Shown: one piece after another, positions 17,042 to 25,802 of the stretch
How the letters are laid out: each line of letters opens with the position of its first letter
Position numbering within the stretch: the first letter of the stretch is position 1
Source: DATNIB01 sp035604685
GTDB taxonomy: Bacteria > Actinomycetota > Acidimicrobiia > Acidimicrobiales > RAAP-2
DNA: 63,855 nucleotides
Direction of reading: 5' to 3'
NCBI GenBank assembly: GCA_035604685.1
Contig: DATNIB010000002.1
Location: forward strand, 1-63,855
Position numbers and translations under genes: made by a program
The notes under the pieces: generated by a model
What the model saw: only the letters and a program-made list of their open reading frames with translations
Databases searched by the model: none
Told to the model about the DNA's origin: nothing

Positions 17042-18237
17042 CAGCGCGTGCCCTCCGGCATCGCCCCGCCGAGGTTGTGCTCGCCGCTGCGCCGGCCGCC
17101 CACCTTGAAGGCCCGGGCCAGCAGCAAGCCGAGCGCGAACTCGCCGACGCCCACGAACAGGCCCCACCAGTGCCAGACCAACACCGCGGCGACGAGGATC
17201 AGCCAGCCGAGGGAGAGCGGGATGAGGGCCTTCCACCCGACGTCCATCAGCTGGTCGTAGCGCAGGCGGGGCAGGGCGGCCCGGAACCAGACGTAGAGGA
17301 AGAGGAAGGCCAGCGTCTTGACCGAGAACCACACGATGGGCATCCAGATGTCAGAGGTCGGGATGAACCTCGGTATGGGGCCGTCGGGCCCCCCGAAGAA
17401 GAGCGTGACGACGACCGCCGACATGGAGATCGTGTTCATGAACTCGGCCAGGTAGAAGAGCGCGAAGCGGATCGACGAGTACTCCGTGTTGAACCCGCCC
17501 ACCAGCTCGGAGTCGGCCTCCACCAGGTCGAAGGGTGGCCGGTTGAGCTCGGCCGTGATGGCGATCAGGAAGAGGAAGAACGGGACGAAGCCCAGCCGGA
17601 TGACGTTCCAGTCCCAGAAGCCGTGGGCCTGACTGGCCACGATGGCCCGGGTCGACAACGAGCCGCTGGTGAGCACCACGGCCACGACGGTGAGGCCGAG
17701 GGCCGCCTCGTAGGAGATCATCTGCGCGGACGCGCGCACCGAGCCGAGCAGCGGATACTTCGACCCCGACGACCAGCCGGCCAGCATCACGCCGTAGACC
17801 GACACCGATGACATCGCGAGGACGAGCAGGATGCCGATGGGCGGATCGACCACCTGCAGCTCGAAGCGGTGGCCGGCGATGGTGAGCATGCCGCCGACCG
17901 GGACCACGGTGAAGATCAAGAGGGCCGGCAGCAGCGCCAGATAGGGCGCCAGCTTGAACACGAAGCGGTCCGCCCGCTCGGGCAAGAGGTCCTCTTTGAA
18001 GAAGAGCTTGATGCCGTCGGCCAGGGTCTGGAGCAGCCCCCACGGACCCGCCCGGTTGGGTCCGATCCGGCTCTGCATGTCGGAGATGACCTTGCGCTCG
18101 AACCAGATCATGAGCATGACCGTGACGAGCAGCACCCCGAAGGCGACCAGCACGCGGACGACCACGATCAGGAGCTCGACCCAGTGGAGGCCGGGCGCGA
18201 ACAGCGGGTCGAGGCCGAAGAGCGCGCCCGTGATCAC
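17041..18237 (-). CDS. nuoH: NADH-quinone oxidoreductase subunit H
   Basis: 398 aa membrane subunit that forms part of the quinone cavity. Conserved loops ERKVISDMQSRIGPNRAGP, ELNRPPFDLVEADSELVGGF and TEYSSIRFALFYLAEF are intact. GTG 18237 overlaps the nuoG stop by four bases. The C-terminus has an extra cytoplasmic tail of about 30 residues (ARAFKVGGRRSGEHNLGG) after the last helix. Confidence 0.96.
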   Translation of the reverse strand: MITGALFGLDPLFAPGLHWVELLIVVVRVLVAFGVLLVTVMLMIWFERKVISDMQSRIGPNRAGPWGLLQTLADGIKLFFKEDLLPERADRFVFKLAPYLALLPALLIFTVVPVGGMLTIAGHRFELQVVDPPIGILLVLAMSSVSVYGVMLAGWSSGSKYPLLGSVRASAQMISYEAALGLTVVAVVLTSGSLSTRAIVASQAHGFWDWNVIRLGFVPFFLFLIAITAELNRPPFDLVEADSELVGGFNTEYSSIRFALFYLAEFMNTISMSAVVVTLFFGGPDGPIPRFIPTSDIWMPIVWFSVKTLAFLFLYVWFRAALPRLRYDQLMDVGWKALIPLSLGWLILVAAVLVWHWWGLFVGVGEFALGLLLARAFKVGGRRSGEHNLGGAMPEGTR

Positions 18238-20996
18238 AGCGACTCCAACCGGACGTCGTTCACGAGCGCGCCGGCGTCGATCAGCGCCGCCGCCACGTTG
18301 GCCAGGCCGCCGCCGGGCAGGTTGAAGTCGACGACGAGCACCCCTCGGGGCACACCGCGGTCGGGGGCGACGGGGAGCCGCGCGCTGGCCCGCTCGCCCC
18401 GCACGGTGGCCTGGTCGCCGGCGACCAGCCCCAGCCGATCGAGGTCGTAGGGATTGGCGCGGGCGACCGCGGCCGGCACGAGCGGCGCCAGGGACGGCGA
18501 CCCGGAGACCGCGGTCCCGCCGTCGTAGAGGCGCCGCGCCGACACCAGGCGCAACGAGTAGCTGTCCGGTAGCGGCACTTCCGGGGGATCCGCCGCGGCG
18601 GGCGCGGCCAGCACCGGCGGCGGCGCGGCACCGGCGGCGGGGGCCTCGGGCCACTCGTCGGCTTCGGTGACGCCAACCCTCGGCGGGGCGCCCTGACGCT
18701 CGACGGAGTCGACCCCCGGAGTGGCGATGGGATCGATGGGGGCCACCCGGCGGGCGCGGTCGGGCTGGAGGGGCACCACCACGCCGTCGTGCGCGCCGGC
18801 GGATTCGAGCACGGCCGGGGTCACCCCACGGTGGACCGAGCCCAGCTGCTCGATCTCCTCCCAGACGCCGTCGGCCGACGCGAAGCCCAGGTCTTCGCCC
18901 AGCGCCTCGGCCAACGCCTGGGCGATCATCCAGTCGGGCCAGGCCGAGCCCGGGGCCACCAGCTTGTGTCCGAGGCGGCTCACCCGCCCCTCGATGTTGG
19001 TCGTCGACCCGGCCCGTTCGTGCGCGACGGCGGCCGGCAGGACGACGTCGGCGTGCTCGCAGATCTCCGTGTGGTGCCCCCCCACCACGATGACGAGCTC
19101 GGCGGCCCGAAGCGCCGCCTCGGCCAGCCGCCGATCCGGGAAGTCGGCCAGCGGATCGGCGCCGAGGATGATGAGGGCTCTCGTCGCCACCCCCCCGGCG
19201 CTCGCCCCCCGCGCCGCCGACGTCAGCATCGCCGCGGCATCCCGACCCCTGGCCTCGGGGACCGACCCCCAGTGCTCGAGGAACCACGCCCGACCCGACG
19301 AGAGCGACACCCGGCCGGGCAGGACGCCGGGGCCGAGGCCCATGTCGAGCGCGCCCTGCACGTTGGACCGCCGCAGAGTGGGCAAGAAGCGCGCCGCGGG
19401 CAGCGCGTCGGCCAGCACGCGCACCGCCGCCGCGGTGACCGCCGCGTCCTCGGCCACCGAGGCGCGGCCCACCAGCACGACCACGCCCTGACCCGCCGGG
19501 CCGGCCCCGGCCAGCAGCGCCCGGGCGCTCTCCAGGGCGGCGGCCGACCAGGCCGGGCCCTCGGGGTGCGACGGTCCGGCCACCTGCTCGTCGCCGCCGA
19601 CGAGGGCGCGGGCGACGGCGGGCGCGTCGCCCGGACGCAGGGGCAGGGAGGCGGCGGCGTAGCTGGTGAGCGACGTGGAGGTGGGGGCGAGCTCGATGAG
19701 CGACGTGGTCCCGGCCAGCGCCGACTGGCGGAGGCGGAGGAAGAGGACCGGCAGCTCCTCGCGGACGTCGCCCGTCAGCAGCACGACGACCCGGGCCGCG
19801 CACGCCTCGTCGATCGTCGCGCGCGGCAGCGAGAGAATCAGATCGGCGGGCAAGCCGTCCCCCAGCTGCGCGTCCACCGAGTCGGTCCCGATCACCCCCT
19901 TGGCCAGCTTGGCCCAGGCGTAGGCGCCCTCGTTGGTGAGCTGGGCACCGCCCAGGACCCCGACGGCAGCCGCGCCGCCGGCCCGCGCCTGGTCCAGCCC
20001 GGTGGCCGCCACCCGCAAGGCCTCGGCCCAGCTGACCGTGACGAGCTCGCCGCCGACGCGCACCAGCGGTTCGGTGATGCGCGCGGGCCCGGGGTGGGCC
20101 GCGTCGGCCGGCCCCTCGCCGCCGCCGTTGACCGACTCGGTGACGAAGCGTCCCTTGTCGCAGAGCCAGCCCTGGTTGACGGGGTCGGCGTCGATGCCGA
20201 GCAGCCGGGTCAGGCGGTTGCCCGAGGACTGGGCCGCCACCCGGCAGCCGAGGGCGCAGGTGGTGCAGGTCGACTCCACCTGATCGAGGTCCCAGGGGCG
20301 CGCGCGGAACCGGTAGGGGGTCGCGGTGAGCGCGCCGACCGGGCAGATCTGGACGGTGTTGCCGCTGAAGTAGGAGGAGAAGGGCCGGTCCGGGAAGGTG
20401 GCGACCTCGACCATCTCGCCGCGCCCGGAAAAGTCGATCAGCGCCTCGCCCGCCACCTCCTCGGCGAAGCGGGTGCAGCGGGCGCACTGGATGCAGCGCT
20501 CCCGATCCAAGAGCACCAGCGCTGAGATGGGGATCGGCTTCTCGAAGTGCCGCTTCTCCTCGGTGAACCGGCTCTCGCCCGGGCCATAGGCGAGGGTCTG
20601 GTCCTGGAGCGGGCACTCGCCGCCCTTGTCGCAGACCGGGCAGTCGAGCGGGTGGTTCACGAGGAGGAACTCGAGCACCCCGTCCTGGGCCTTCTTGACC
20701 TTGGCCGAGGCGGTCACCACCTCGGCCCCCTCCTCGACCGCCACGAAGCAGGCGGGTTGCAGGGTGGCCCCGCGCGGCCCGCTCACCTCGACCAGGCACA
20801 TGCGGCACACGCCCACCGGGCTCATCCGCGGGTGGTAGCAGAAGCGCGGGACGAAGACGCCGGCCCGCTCGGCCGCGCTGATGATGAGCTCGCCTCGACG
20901 CGCGGTCGCCGGACGCCCGTCGAGGGTGAAGTGGACGCGGTCGGCGTCGGCCGCCGGTGCCGCCGCCTCCGGGGCCGTGACGGGCGCCTCAGCCAA
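18234..20996 (-). CDS. nuoG: NADH-quinone oxidoreductase subunit G
   Basis: 920 aa. N-terminal [2Fe-2S] domain (PRFCYHPRMSPVGVCRMC and LQPAC), His/Cys-ligated cluster (HPLDCPVCDKGGECPLQD), ferredoxin pair (CIQCARCTRF; CPVGAL), and the extra N7 cluster motif CTTCALGC with the distal CDKGRF. A molybdopterin-oxidoreductase-like domain follows, degenerate as in all NuoG, with a long Pro/Ala linker near residue 770-800. No ATG or GTG fits: the only start before the first domain is TTG 20996, which overlaps the end of nuoF by eight bases. Confidence 0.95.
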   Translation of the reverse strand: MAEAPVTAPEAAAPAADADRVHFTLDGRPATARRGELIISAAERAGVFVPRFCYHPRMSPVGVCRMCLVEVSGPRGATLQPACFVAVEEGAEVVTASAKVKKAQDGVLEFLLVNHPLDCPVCDKGGECPLQDQTLAYGPGESRFTEEKRHFEKPIPISALVLLDRERCIQCARCTRFAEEVAGEALIDFSGRGEMVEVATFPDRPFSSYFSGNTVQICPVGALTATPYRFRARPWDLDQVESTCTTCALGCRVAAQSSGNRLTRLLGIDADPVNQGWLCDKGRFVTESVNGGGEGPADAAHPGPARITEPLVRVGGELVTVSWAEALRVAATGLDQARAGGAAAVGVLGGAQLTNEGAYAWAKLAKGVIGTDSVDAQLGDGLPADLILSLPRATIDEACAARVVVLLTGDVREELPVLFLRLRQSALAGTTSLIELAPTSTSLTSYAAASLPLRPGDAPAVARALVGGDEQVAGPSHPEGPAWSAAALESARALLAGAGPAGQGVVVLVGRASVAEDAAVTAAAVRVLADALPAARFLPTLRRSNVQGALDMGLGPGVLPGRVSLSSGRAWFLEHWGSVPEARGRDAAAMLTSAARGASAGGVATRALIILGADPLADFPDRRLAEAALRAAELVIVVGGHHTEICEHADVVLPAAVAHERAGSTTNIEGRVSRLGHKLVAPGSAWPDWMIAQALAEALGEDLGFASADGVWEEIEQLGSVHRGVTPAVLESAGAHDGVVVPLQPDRARRVAPIDPIATPGVDSVERQGAPPRVGVTEADEWPEAPAAGAAPPPVLAAPAAADPPEVPLPDSYSLRLVSARRLYDGGTAVSGSPSLAPLVPAAVARANPYDLDRLGLVAGDQATVRGERASARLPVAPDRGVPRGVLVVDFNLPGGGLANVAAALIDAGALVNDVRLESL

Positions 20997-22293
20997 GGGG
21001 GCACCCGCCCTCTTTGATGTGCACCAGGAACTCGTCGCGGCCCATCGTGAGCGCCGAGTTGATCGACGGGGGGATGGAGGGGCCGAGCGGACAGATGGTC
21101 GTCTGCTCGGGGGGCCAGTGCAGGCCCGGGCTGATGTTGTCGCACACGTCGAGCAGGACCTCGAGGTCCTCGGCGCGGCCGGACCCGTGCTCGATCCGGT
21201 AGAGGATGCGCTCCAGCCAACCGGACCCCTCCCGGCACGGCGTGCACTGCCCACAGGACTCGCGGGCGAAGAACTTGGTGATCCGCCAGGCCACCCGGAC
21301 GAGGCAGGTGCTCTGGTCCATGACCACCACCGAGCCGGAACCCAGCATGGACCCGGCCGCCTGCACCTCGTCTTGCCCCAGCGCGAGATCGAGCTCTGCG
21401 GGGCCGAACCAGGGCGAGGACGCGCCGCCCGGGATGAAGGCCTTCAGCTCGCCCCCGCCGCGGATCCCCCCGCCGTAGAGCGGCGCGTAGATGAGGTCGC
21501 GGAAGGTGGTCTTCACCATCTCGACCTCGAAGGCACCGGGACGACGCACGTGGCCCGACAGGGCGAAGAGGCGGGTGCCGGTCGAGCGCCCCGCGCCCAA
21601 CGCCGCGAACGCGGCCCCGCCGTGGAGGATGATCCAGGGCAGGTTGGACATGGTCTCGACGTTGTTGACCACCGTCGGCTGGCCGTAGAGCCCCATGACC
21701 GCCGGGAAGTACGGGGGCTTGATGCGGGGGAAGCCGCGCTTGCCCTCGAGCGATTCCAAGAGGCCCGTCTCGTCACCGCAGATGTACGCGCCGGCTCCGG
21801 GGTGCACGACCACGTCGACGGAGAACCCCGAGGAGAAGATGTCGTTGCCGATGGCGCCCGCGTCGTAGGCGTCGTTCACCGCCTGTTGCATCCGCTCGAG
21901 CCCGAGCGCGAACTCGCCGCGCACGTAGATGAACACCTGGCTCGCCTGCACCGCGTAGGCGGCGATGATCGTTCCCTCCACGATCTGGTGCGGGTCCCCC
22001 TCGATGAGGAGGTGGTCCTTGAAGGTGGCCGGCTCGCTCTCGTCGCCGTTCACGACGAGGTAGGTGACCGGCGCCTTGCGCAGCATGGACCACTTGCGCC
22101 CGGCCGGGAAGCCGGCGCCACCGCGCCCGAGCAGGCTGGCCGCGTCGACCTCGGCGGCCACCGCCTCGGGGGTCATCGCGAGTGCCTTGCGGAGGCCGTC
22201 GTAGCCGCCGGTCGCGAGGAAGCGCTCCAGGGTGTGGGAGTCCTCGTGGTGGAGGCGGGCCGTGACGATGCGGGGGGCGTCGGTGACCGCCAT
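20989..22293 (-). CDS. nuoF: NADH-quinone oxidoreductase subunit F (FMN, NADH site)
   Basis: 434 aa. LLGRGGAGFPAGRKW is the NADH/FMN glycine-rich site, VNGDESEPATFKDH and GAGAYICGDETGLLESLEG line the flavin pocket, and SCGQCTPCREG with a later Cys (TTICPLG) binds the [4Fe-4S] cluster N3. It receives hydride from NADH. ATG shares one base with the nuoE stop. Confidence 0.97.
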   Translation of the reverse strand: MAVTDAPRIVTARLHHEDSHTLERFLATGGYDGLRKALAMTPEAVAAEVDAASLLGRGGAGFPAGRKWSMLRKAPVTYLVVNGDESEPATFKDHLLIEGDPHQIVEGTIIAAYAVQASQVFIYVRGEFALGLERMQQAVNDAYDAGAIGNDIFSSGFSVDVVVHPGAGAYICGDETGLLESLEGKRGFPRIKPPYFPAVMGLYGQPTVVNNVETMSNLPWIILHGGAAFAALGAGRSTGTRLFALSGHVRRPGAFEVEMVKTTFRDLIYAPLYGGGIRGGGELKAFIPGGASSPWFGPAELDLALGQDEVQAAGSMLGSGSVVVMDQSTCLVRVAWRITKFFARESCGQCTPCREGSGWLERILYRIEHGSGRAEDLEVLLDVCDNISPGLHWPPEQTTICPLGPSIPPSINSALTMGRDEFLVHIKEGGCPLG

Positions 22294-22916
22294 CAGCGCG
22301 CGTCCTGGGCCGAGGCCCGCTCGGCCTGGGCCCGGGCGACGGCCGCCCGCTCCGCGGCCACGCGCTCGGGGTCGACCACGAGCCCCCGGTTGCGGGCGAC
22401 CCGCTGGAGCGTCCCGTGCGGGGGGATCGTGGCGGCCAGCTTGCCCGCACCCAGGTCTTCGACGAGCTGATCGAAGGCGTCGGCCGTCTGCGCGCGCACG
22501 AATCGGTGGTTCACCTGCACGCAGGGCGCGAAGTCGCAGTCGGCCAGGCACTCGGCCTCCTCGAGCGCGAACGTCCCGTCGTGCGTCGCCCCCCCGATCG
22601 GTACCCCGAGCCGCGCCTCGGCGTGGGCCAAGAGCTCGAGCGCGCCGTCGAGCAGGCAGGCCACGTTCGTGCAGATCGACACGCGATAGGTGGCCGCCGG
22701 TTCGATGTCGAGCATGTCGTAGAACGTGGCGGTGCCCCGGACCTCGGCGGGGGTGACGCCCACCAGCTCTGCGATCTCCTCCATGGCCTCGGGACGCAGC
22801 CACCCGTCCTCCCCCTGGGCCAGGTGGCACAGGGGGATGAGCGCGGAGCGGGGCTTGGGGTAGAGCGCCACCAGCTGCTGCGCGCGCGTACGCGTCTCGG
22901 GCGTGAAGTGGCTCAC
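22293..22916 (-). CDS. nuoE: NADH-quinone oxidoreductase subunit E, [2Fe-2S]
   Basis: 207 aa thioredoxin-like subunit. Cluster N1a ligands appear as CTNVAC and CLADC. The helical N-terminal domain (RSALIPLCHLAQGEDGWL) is typical. About 50 residues after the last core motif form an Ala/Arg-rich C-terminal tail. GTG 22916 overlaps the nuoD stop (GTGA). Confidence 0.96.
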   Translation of the reverse strand: MSHFTPETRTRAQQLVALYPKPRSALIPLCHLAQGEDGWLRPEAMEEIAELVGVTPAEVRGTATFYDMLDIEPAATYRVSICTNVACLLDGALELLAHAEARLGVPIGGATHDGTFALEEAECLADCDFAPCVQVNHRFVRAQTADAFDQLVEDLGAGKLAATIPPHGTLQRVARNRGLVVDPERVAAERAAVARAQAERASAQDAR

Positions 22917-24232
22917 CGGTCCACCTCCCCCATGACCGGGTCGACCGAGGAGATGACGGCGACGGCATCGGCCACCAGCCCGCCCCGCAGGAGGTGCGGC
23001 AGCGTCTGGAGGTTGACGAAGCTGGGGCCGCGGACGTGCAGCCGGTAGGGCTTGGCGCTGCCGTCGGACACGAGGTAGCAACCGAGCTCGCCCCGCGGCG
23101 ACTCGACCGTCATGTACACCTCGCCCTCGGGCACCCGGAAGCCCTCGGTGAACACCTTGAAGTGGTGGATCAGGGCCTCCATCGACTCGTCGATCCGGCC
23201 CCGCGGTGGCGGGGTGACCTTGCGGTCCTGGACCCGGTAGTCCCCCTTGGGCATGCCGTCACGGACCTGGCGCAGGATCCGGATGGACTCGCGGATCTCG
23301 TTCAGGCGGACGGAGTAGCGGTCGAAGTTGTCACCGTAGGTGCCGACGATGACGTCGAACTCGACCTCGTCGTAGGCCAGGTAGGGCATGGTGCGGCGGA
23401 GGTCCCAGGGCACGCCGGTCGAGCGCAGGATGGGCCCGGTGGCCGAGAGCGCCAGCGCCTCCTCGGCGGTGATGGCGCCCACCCCCTCGGTCCGCTCCCG
23501 GAAGATGGGCTGGCCGGTGAGCAGCTCGTCGTACTCGTAACTCCGGGCGAGGATCGTGTCACAGATGACCTCGATGTCGTCCTCCCAGCCGTCGGGGAGG
23601 TCCGCCGCCGTGCCGCCAGGCCGGATGAAGTTGTGGTTCATCCGCAGTCCGGTCGTCTTCTCGTAGAAGTTGAGGACCATCTCGCGCTCGCGAAAGCCGT
23701 AGATCATCATCGAGGTGGAGCCGAGGTCCATCCCGTTGGTGGCCATCCACATGAGGTGTGAGCACAGCCGGTCGAGCTCGGCCATCAGCATGCGGACCCA
23801 GACCGCGCGGGTCGGGAGCTCGACGCCGAGGAGGGATTCGACCGCCAGCGAGAAACAGAGCTCGTTGTGCAGCGGCGCGAGGTAGTCCATCCGCGTCACG
23901 TTGGTGGCGCCCTGGACGTAGGTGAGCTCCTCCGCCGTCTTCTCCATGCCGGTGTGGAGGTAGCCGATCACCGGCTTGGTGCGGACGACCACCTCGCCGT
24001 CGAGCTCGAGCATGAGCCGGAGCACCCCGTGGGTCGAGGGGTGCTGGGGACCCATGTTGATGATCATCGTCTCGTCGTCGCCACGCTCGATGTCGAGCTG
24101 GCCGGTGTCGGGGACGGCCCCTTCGGGCAGGCGCAGCACGGCGCTCGGCGCGGCGGGCAGCTGCTCCTGGGCCCCCTCTGAGGTCTCGACCGGGTCCCAG
24201 GTCGAGATCCGGTGCGGATGGTCGGGGCTCAC
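22913..24232 (-). CDS. nuoD: NADH-quinone oxidoreductase subunit D
   Basis: 439 aa, 49-kDa-type subunit of the quinone site. NMGPQHPSTHGVLRL carries the quinone-binding His, and GYLHTGMEK, DRLCSHLMW and SPRGELGCYLVSDG are conserved. The first 50 residues before the core (Pro/Glu-rich) are extra. GTG 24232 overlaps the nuoC stop by four bases; the frame stays open upstream but belongs to nuoC and nuoB in other frames. Confidence 0.97.
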   Translation of the reverse strand: MSPDHPHRISTWDPVETSEGAQEQLPAAPSAVLRLPEGAVPDTGQLDIERGDDETMIINMGPQHPSTHGVLRLMLELDGEVVVRTKPVIGYLHTGMEKTAEELTYVQGATNVTRMDYLAPLHNELCFSLAVESLLGVELPTRAVWVRMLMAELDRLCSHLMWMATNGMDLGSTSMMIYGFREREMVLNFYEKTTGLRMNHNFIRPGGTAADLPDGWEDDIEVICDTILARSYEYDELLTGQPIFRERTEGVGAITAEEALALSATGPILRSTGVPWDLRRTMPYLAYDEVEFDVIVGTYGDNFDRYSVRLNEIRESIRILRQVRDGMPKGDYRVQDRKVTPPPRGRIDESMEALIHHFKVFTEGFRVPEGEVYMTVESPRGELGCYLVSDGSAKPYRLHVRGPSFVNLQTLPHLLRGGLVADAVAVISSVDPVMGEVDR

Positions 24233-24678
24233 CGCGGCCCCGGGGCTTCCTTGAACTGCACGGGCACCCGCCCGACGCCGTAGTCCTTGCGGAGGGGGTG
24301 CCCCTCCCAGTCCTCGGGCATGAGGATCCGGGTGAGGTCGGGGTGCCCGGAAAAGCGAATGCCCATCAGGTCGAAGACCTCGCGCTCCATGGCCTCGGTG
24401 CCCGGGTAGAGGTCGAACAACGAGTCCACCACCGGGTCGGCCTCGGGCACCTGGACCCGCAGGCGCGCCCGACGCCGGGCCGAGAGCGACAGGAGGTTCA
24501 CGACCACCTCGAAACGCTCGGGCGTCACCCCCTCGGGCAACGAGCGACCGGGGTGGCGCAGGTAGTCCACCGCGCAGACGTCCGAGCACAGCTCGAAGCC
24601 GTCGCTCCGGGCCGACGCCACGGCCCCGTGGTACTCGGCGCGCGAGGGGAAGCAGAGCTCGACGGTGCCCACTGCCAT
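24229..24678 (-). CDS. nuoC: NADH-quinone oxidoreductase subunit C
   Basis: 149 aa, 30-kDa-type subunit. The diagnostic block is EREVFDLMGIRFSGHPDL followed by RILMPEDWEGHPLRKDY. It is shorter than many actinobacterial NuoC, lacking an N-terminal extension. ATG 24678 shares one base with the nuoB TGA. Confidence 0.96.
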   Translation of the reverse strand: MAVGTVELCFPSRAEYHGAVASARSDGFELCSDVCAVDYLRHPGRSLPEGVTPERFEVVVNLLSLSARRRARLRVQVPEADPVVDSLFDLYPGTEAMEREVFDLMGIRFSGHPDLTRILMPEDWEGHPLRKDYGVGRVPVQFKEAPGPR

Positions 24679-25241
24679 CACTTGGGCGTGGCTACTCGAA
24701 CGGCATCGGGCACCTCGGGCACCCACCCGGGTCCGTCTTCGGCGGACGGGCCCTCGACCACCTCGTGGTCGCGCTGGGTGATCTCGCCGGTGCGGATCTT
24801 CTCGTGCAGCGTGAGGATGGCGTGGAGCAGCGTCTCGGGCGAGGGCGGACAACCGGGCGCGTAGACGTCGACCGGGACGATCTGGTCGACCCCCTGGACG
24901 ATGGCGTAGTTGTTGAACATCCCGCCCGACGAGGCGCACACCCCCATCGAGATGACCCACTTGGGCTCCATCATCTGGTCGTAGACCTGGCGGAGCACCG
25001 GCGCCATCTTCTGGGAGACCCGACCGGCCACGATCATGAGGTCGGCCTGGCGCGGCGAGGCGCGGAACACCTCCATGCCGAGGCGGCTGATGTCGAAGTC
25101 GGCCGCGCCGACCGACATCATCTCGATGGCGCAGCAGGCCAGACCGAAGGTGGCCGGCCAGACGCTGTTGCGTCGCGCCCACTTGACCAGGTCTTCGAGT
25201 CGACCCGTCAGGAAGTTGTGCTGGAGGTCCTCGAGCCCCAT
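24678..25241 (-). CDS. nuoB: NADH-quinone oxidoreductase subunit B, cluster N2
   Basis: 187 aa. Cluster N2 ligands are the tandem Cys in FGLACCAIEM, Cys in SMGVCASSGG and Cys in YAPGCPPSPE. The protein hands electrons to quinone. ATG start nine bases after the nuoA stop. The C-terminal 30 residues after the core are acidic and Pro-rich. Confidence 0.97.
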   Translation of the reverse strand: MGLEDLQHNFLTGRLEDLVKWARRNSVWPATFGLACCAIEMMSVGAADFDISRLGMEVFRASPRQADLMIVAGRVSQKMAPVLRQVYDQMMEPKWVISMGVCASSGGMFNNYAIVQGVDQIVPVDVYAPGCPPSPETLLHAILTLHEKIRTGEITQRDHEVVEGPSAEDGPGWVPEVPDAVRVATPK

Positions 25242-25250
25242 CGTCCTCGC

Positions 25251-25703
25251 CTACGCGGCGCGCCCAGGCGACGGCGGCTCCGCCGTGATTCGGGAGATGG
25301 TCGACTCCGACGTGCGGGGCGGCGTGGCCACCTGCAGTCGCTTGGCCGGGCCCCAGGTGAGGGCCCCGTTGCTGACCAGGTAGAGGAACGAGACGAGGAC
25401 GGCCGCTGCGAACACCAGGACCTCCACCAGGCCGAATGTGTGCAACTGGCGGAAGATGACCGCGAACGGGTACAGGAACACGATCTCGATGTCGAAGATG
25501 ATGAAGATCATGGCCACCAGGTAGAAGCGCACCGGGAAGCGCTCGGGCGGCTCGCGGTCGGGCACGATGCCGCACTCGTAGGGGGCAATTTTGGCCGCGG
25601 TGGGCTTGCTTCTCGGTCCGAGGAGGGAGGAGGCCACGAAGGACCCGACGCAGAAGATCAGGCCCAGCACCAGCATGACGAAGATGGGCAGGTACTGTTC
25701 CAT
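25251..25703 (-). CDS. nuoA: NADH-quinone oxidoreductase subunit A
   Basis: 150 aa, three membrane helices, with YECGIVP and RFPVRFYLVAMIFIIFDIE carrying the conserved loop Cys/Glu and helix Asp/Glu. First gene of the nuoA-N operon. The ATG is preceded by GGGGAGC at a good distance. The last ~30 residues (TPPRTSESTISRITAEPPSPG) are an extra polar tail. The divergent gene begins 100 bases away, so the nuo promoter must lie in that gap. Confidence 0.96.
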   Translation of the reverse strand: MEQYLPIFVMLVLGLIFCVGSFVASSLLGPRSKPTAAKIAPYECGIVPDREPPERFPVRFYLVAMIFIIFDIEIVFLYPFAVIFRQLHTFGLVEVLVFAAAVLVSFLYLVSNGALTWGPAKRLQVATPPRTSESTISRITAEPPSPGRAA

Positions 25704-25802
25704 CTTGCTCCCCGGTTTACCACGGCGCGCTTCGGCGGAGCACATCCGCCCAGGTCCGCTCGGCGGGAACCCGACCGGTCCCGCCGACCTACGATTCTGG
25801 CG
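25704..25802. promoter_or_regulatory. Divergent promoter region nuoA / reductase, with inverted repeat
   Basis: This 99-base gap must carry the start signals for the nuo operon (minus) and the FAD reductase (plus). An inverted repeat lies at 25761-25786: CGGCGGGAACC pairs with GGTCCCGCCG, ten base pairs with one extra A, loop CGACC. It could be an operator shared by both directions. I looked for a Rex-type site (TTGTGAA...TTCACAA) and see none. No clear -10/-35 pair is recognised. Confidence 0.45.

Noticed and set aside
10139..25575. Very long open frames in the nuo region (up to 1255 codons) that seem to fuse two or more subunits.
   Set aside because: The upstream halves are Arg/Pro/Gly-rich antireading of neighbouring genes in another frame. 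Family N-termini and stop/start overlaps place the true starts well inside them.
24765..25802. Open frame that would extend the FAD reductase by 346 residues at its N-terminus.
   Set aside because: That part runs antisense through nuoB and nuoA and has low-complexity His/Asp/Arg composition; the divergent promoter gap would vanish.
25704..25802. Rex operator upstream of nuoA.
   Set aside because: No TTGTGAA/TTCACAA-like half-sites are seen; the inverted repeat there has another sequence.
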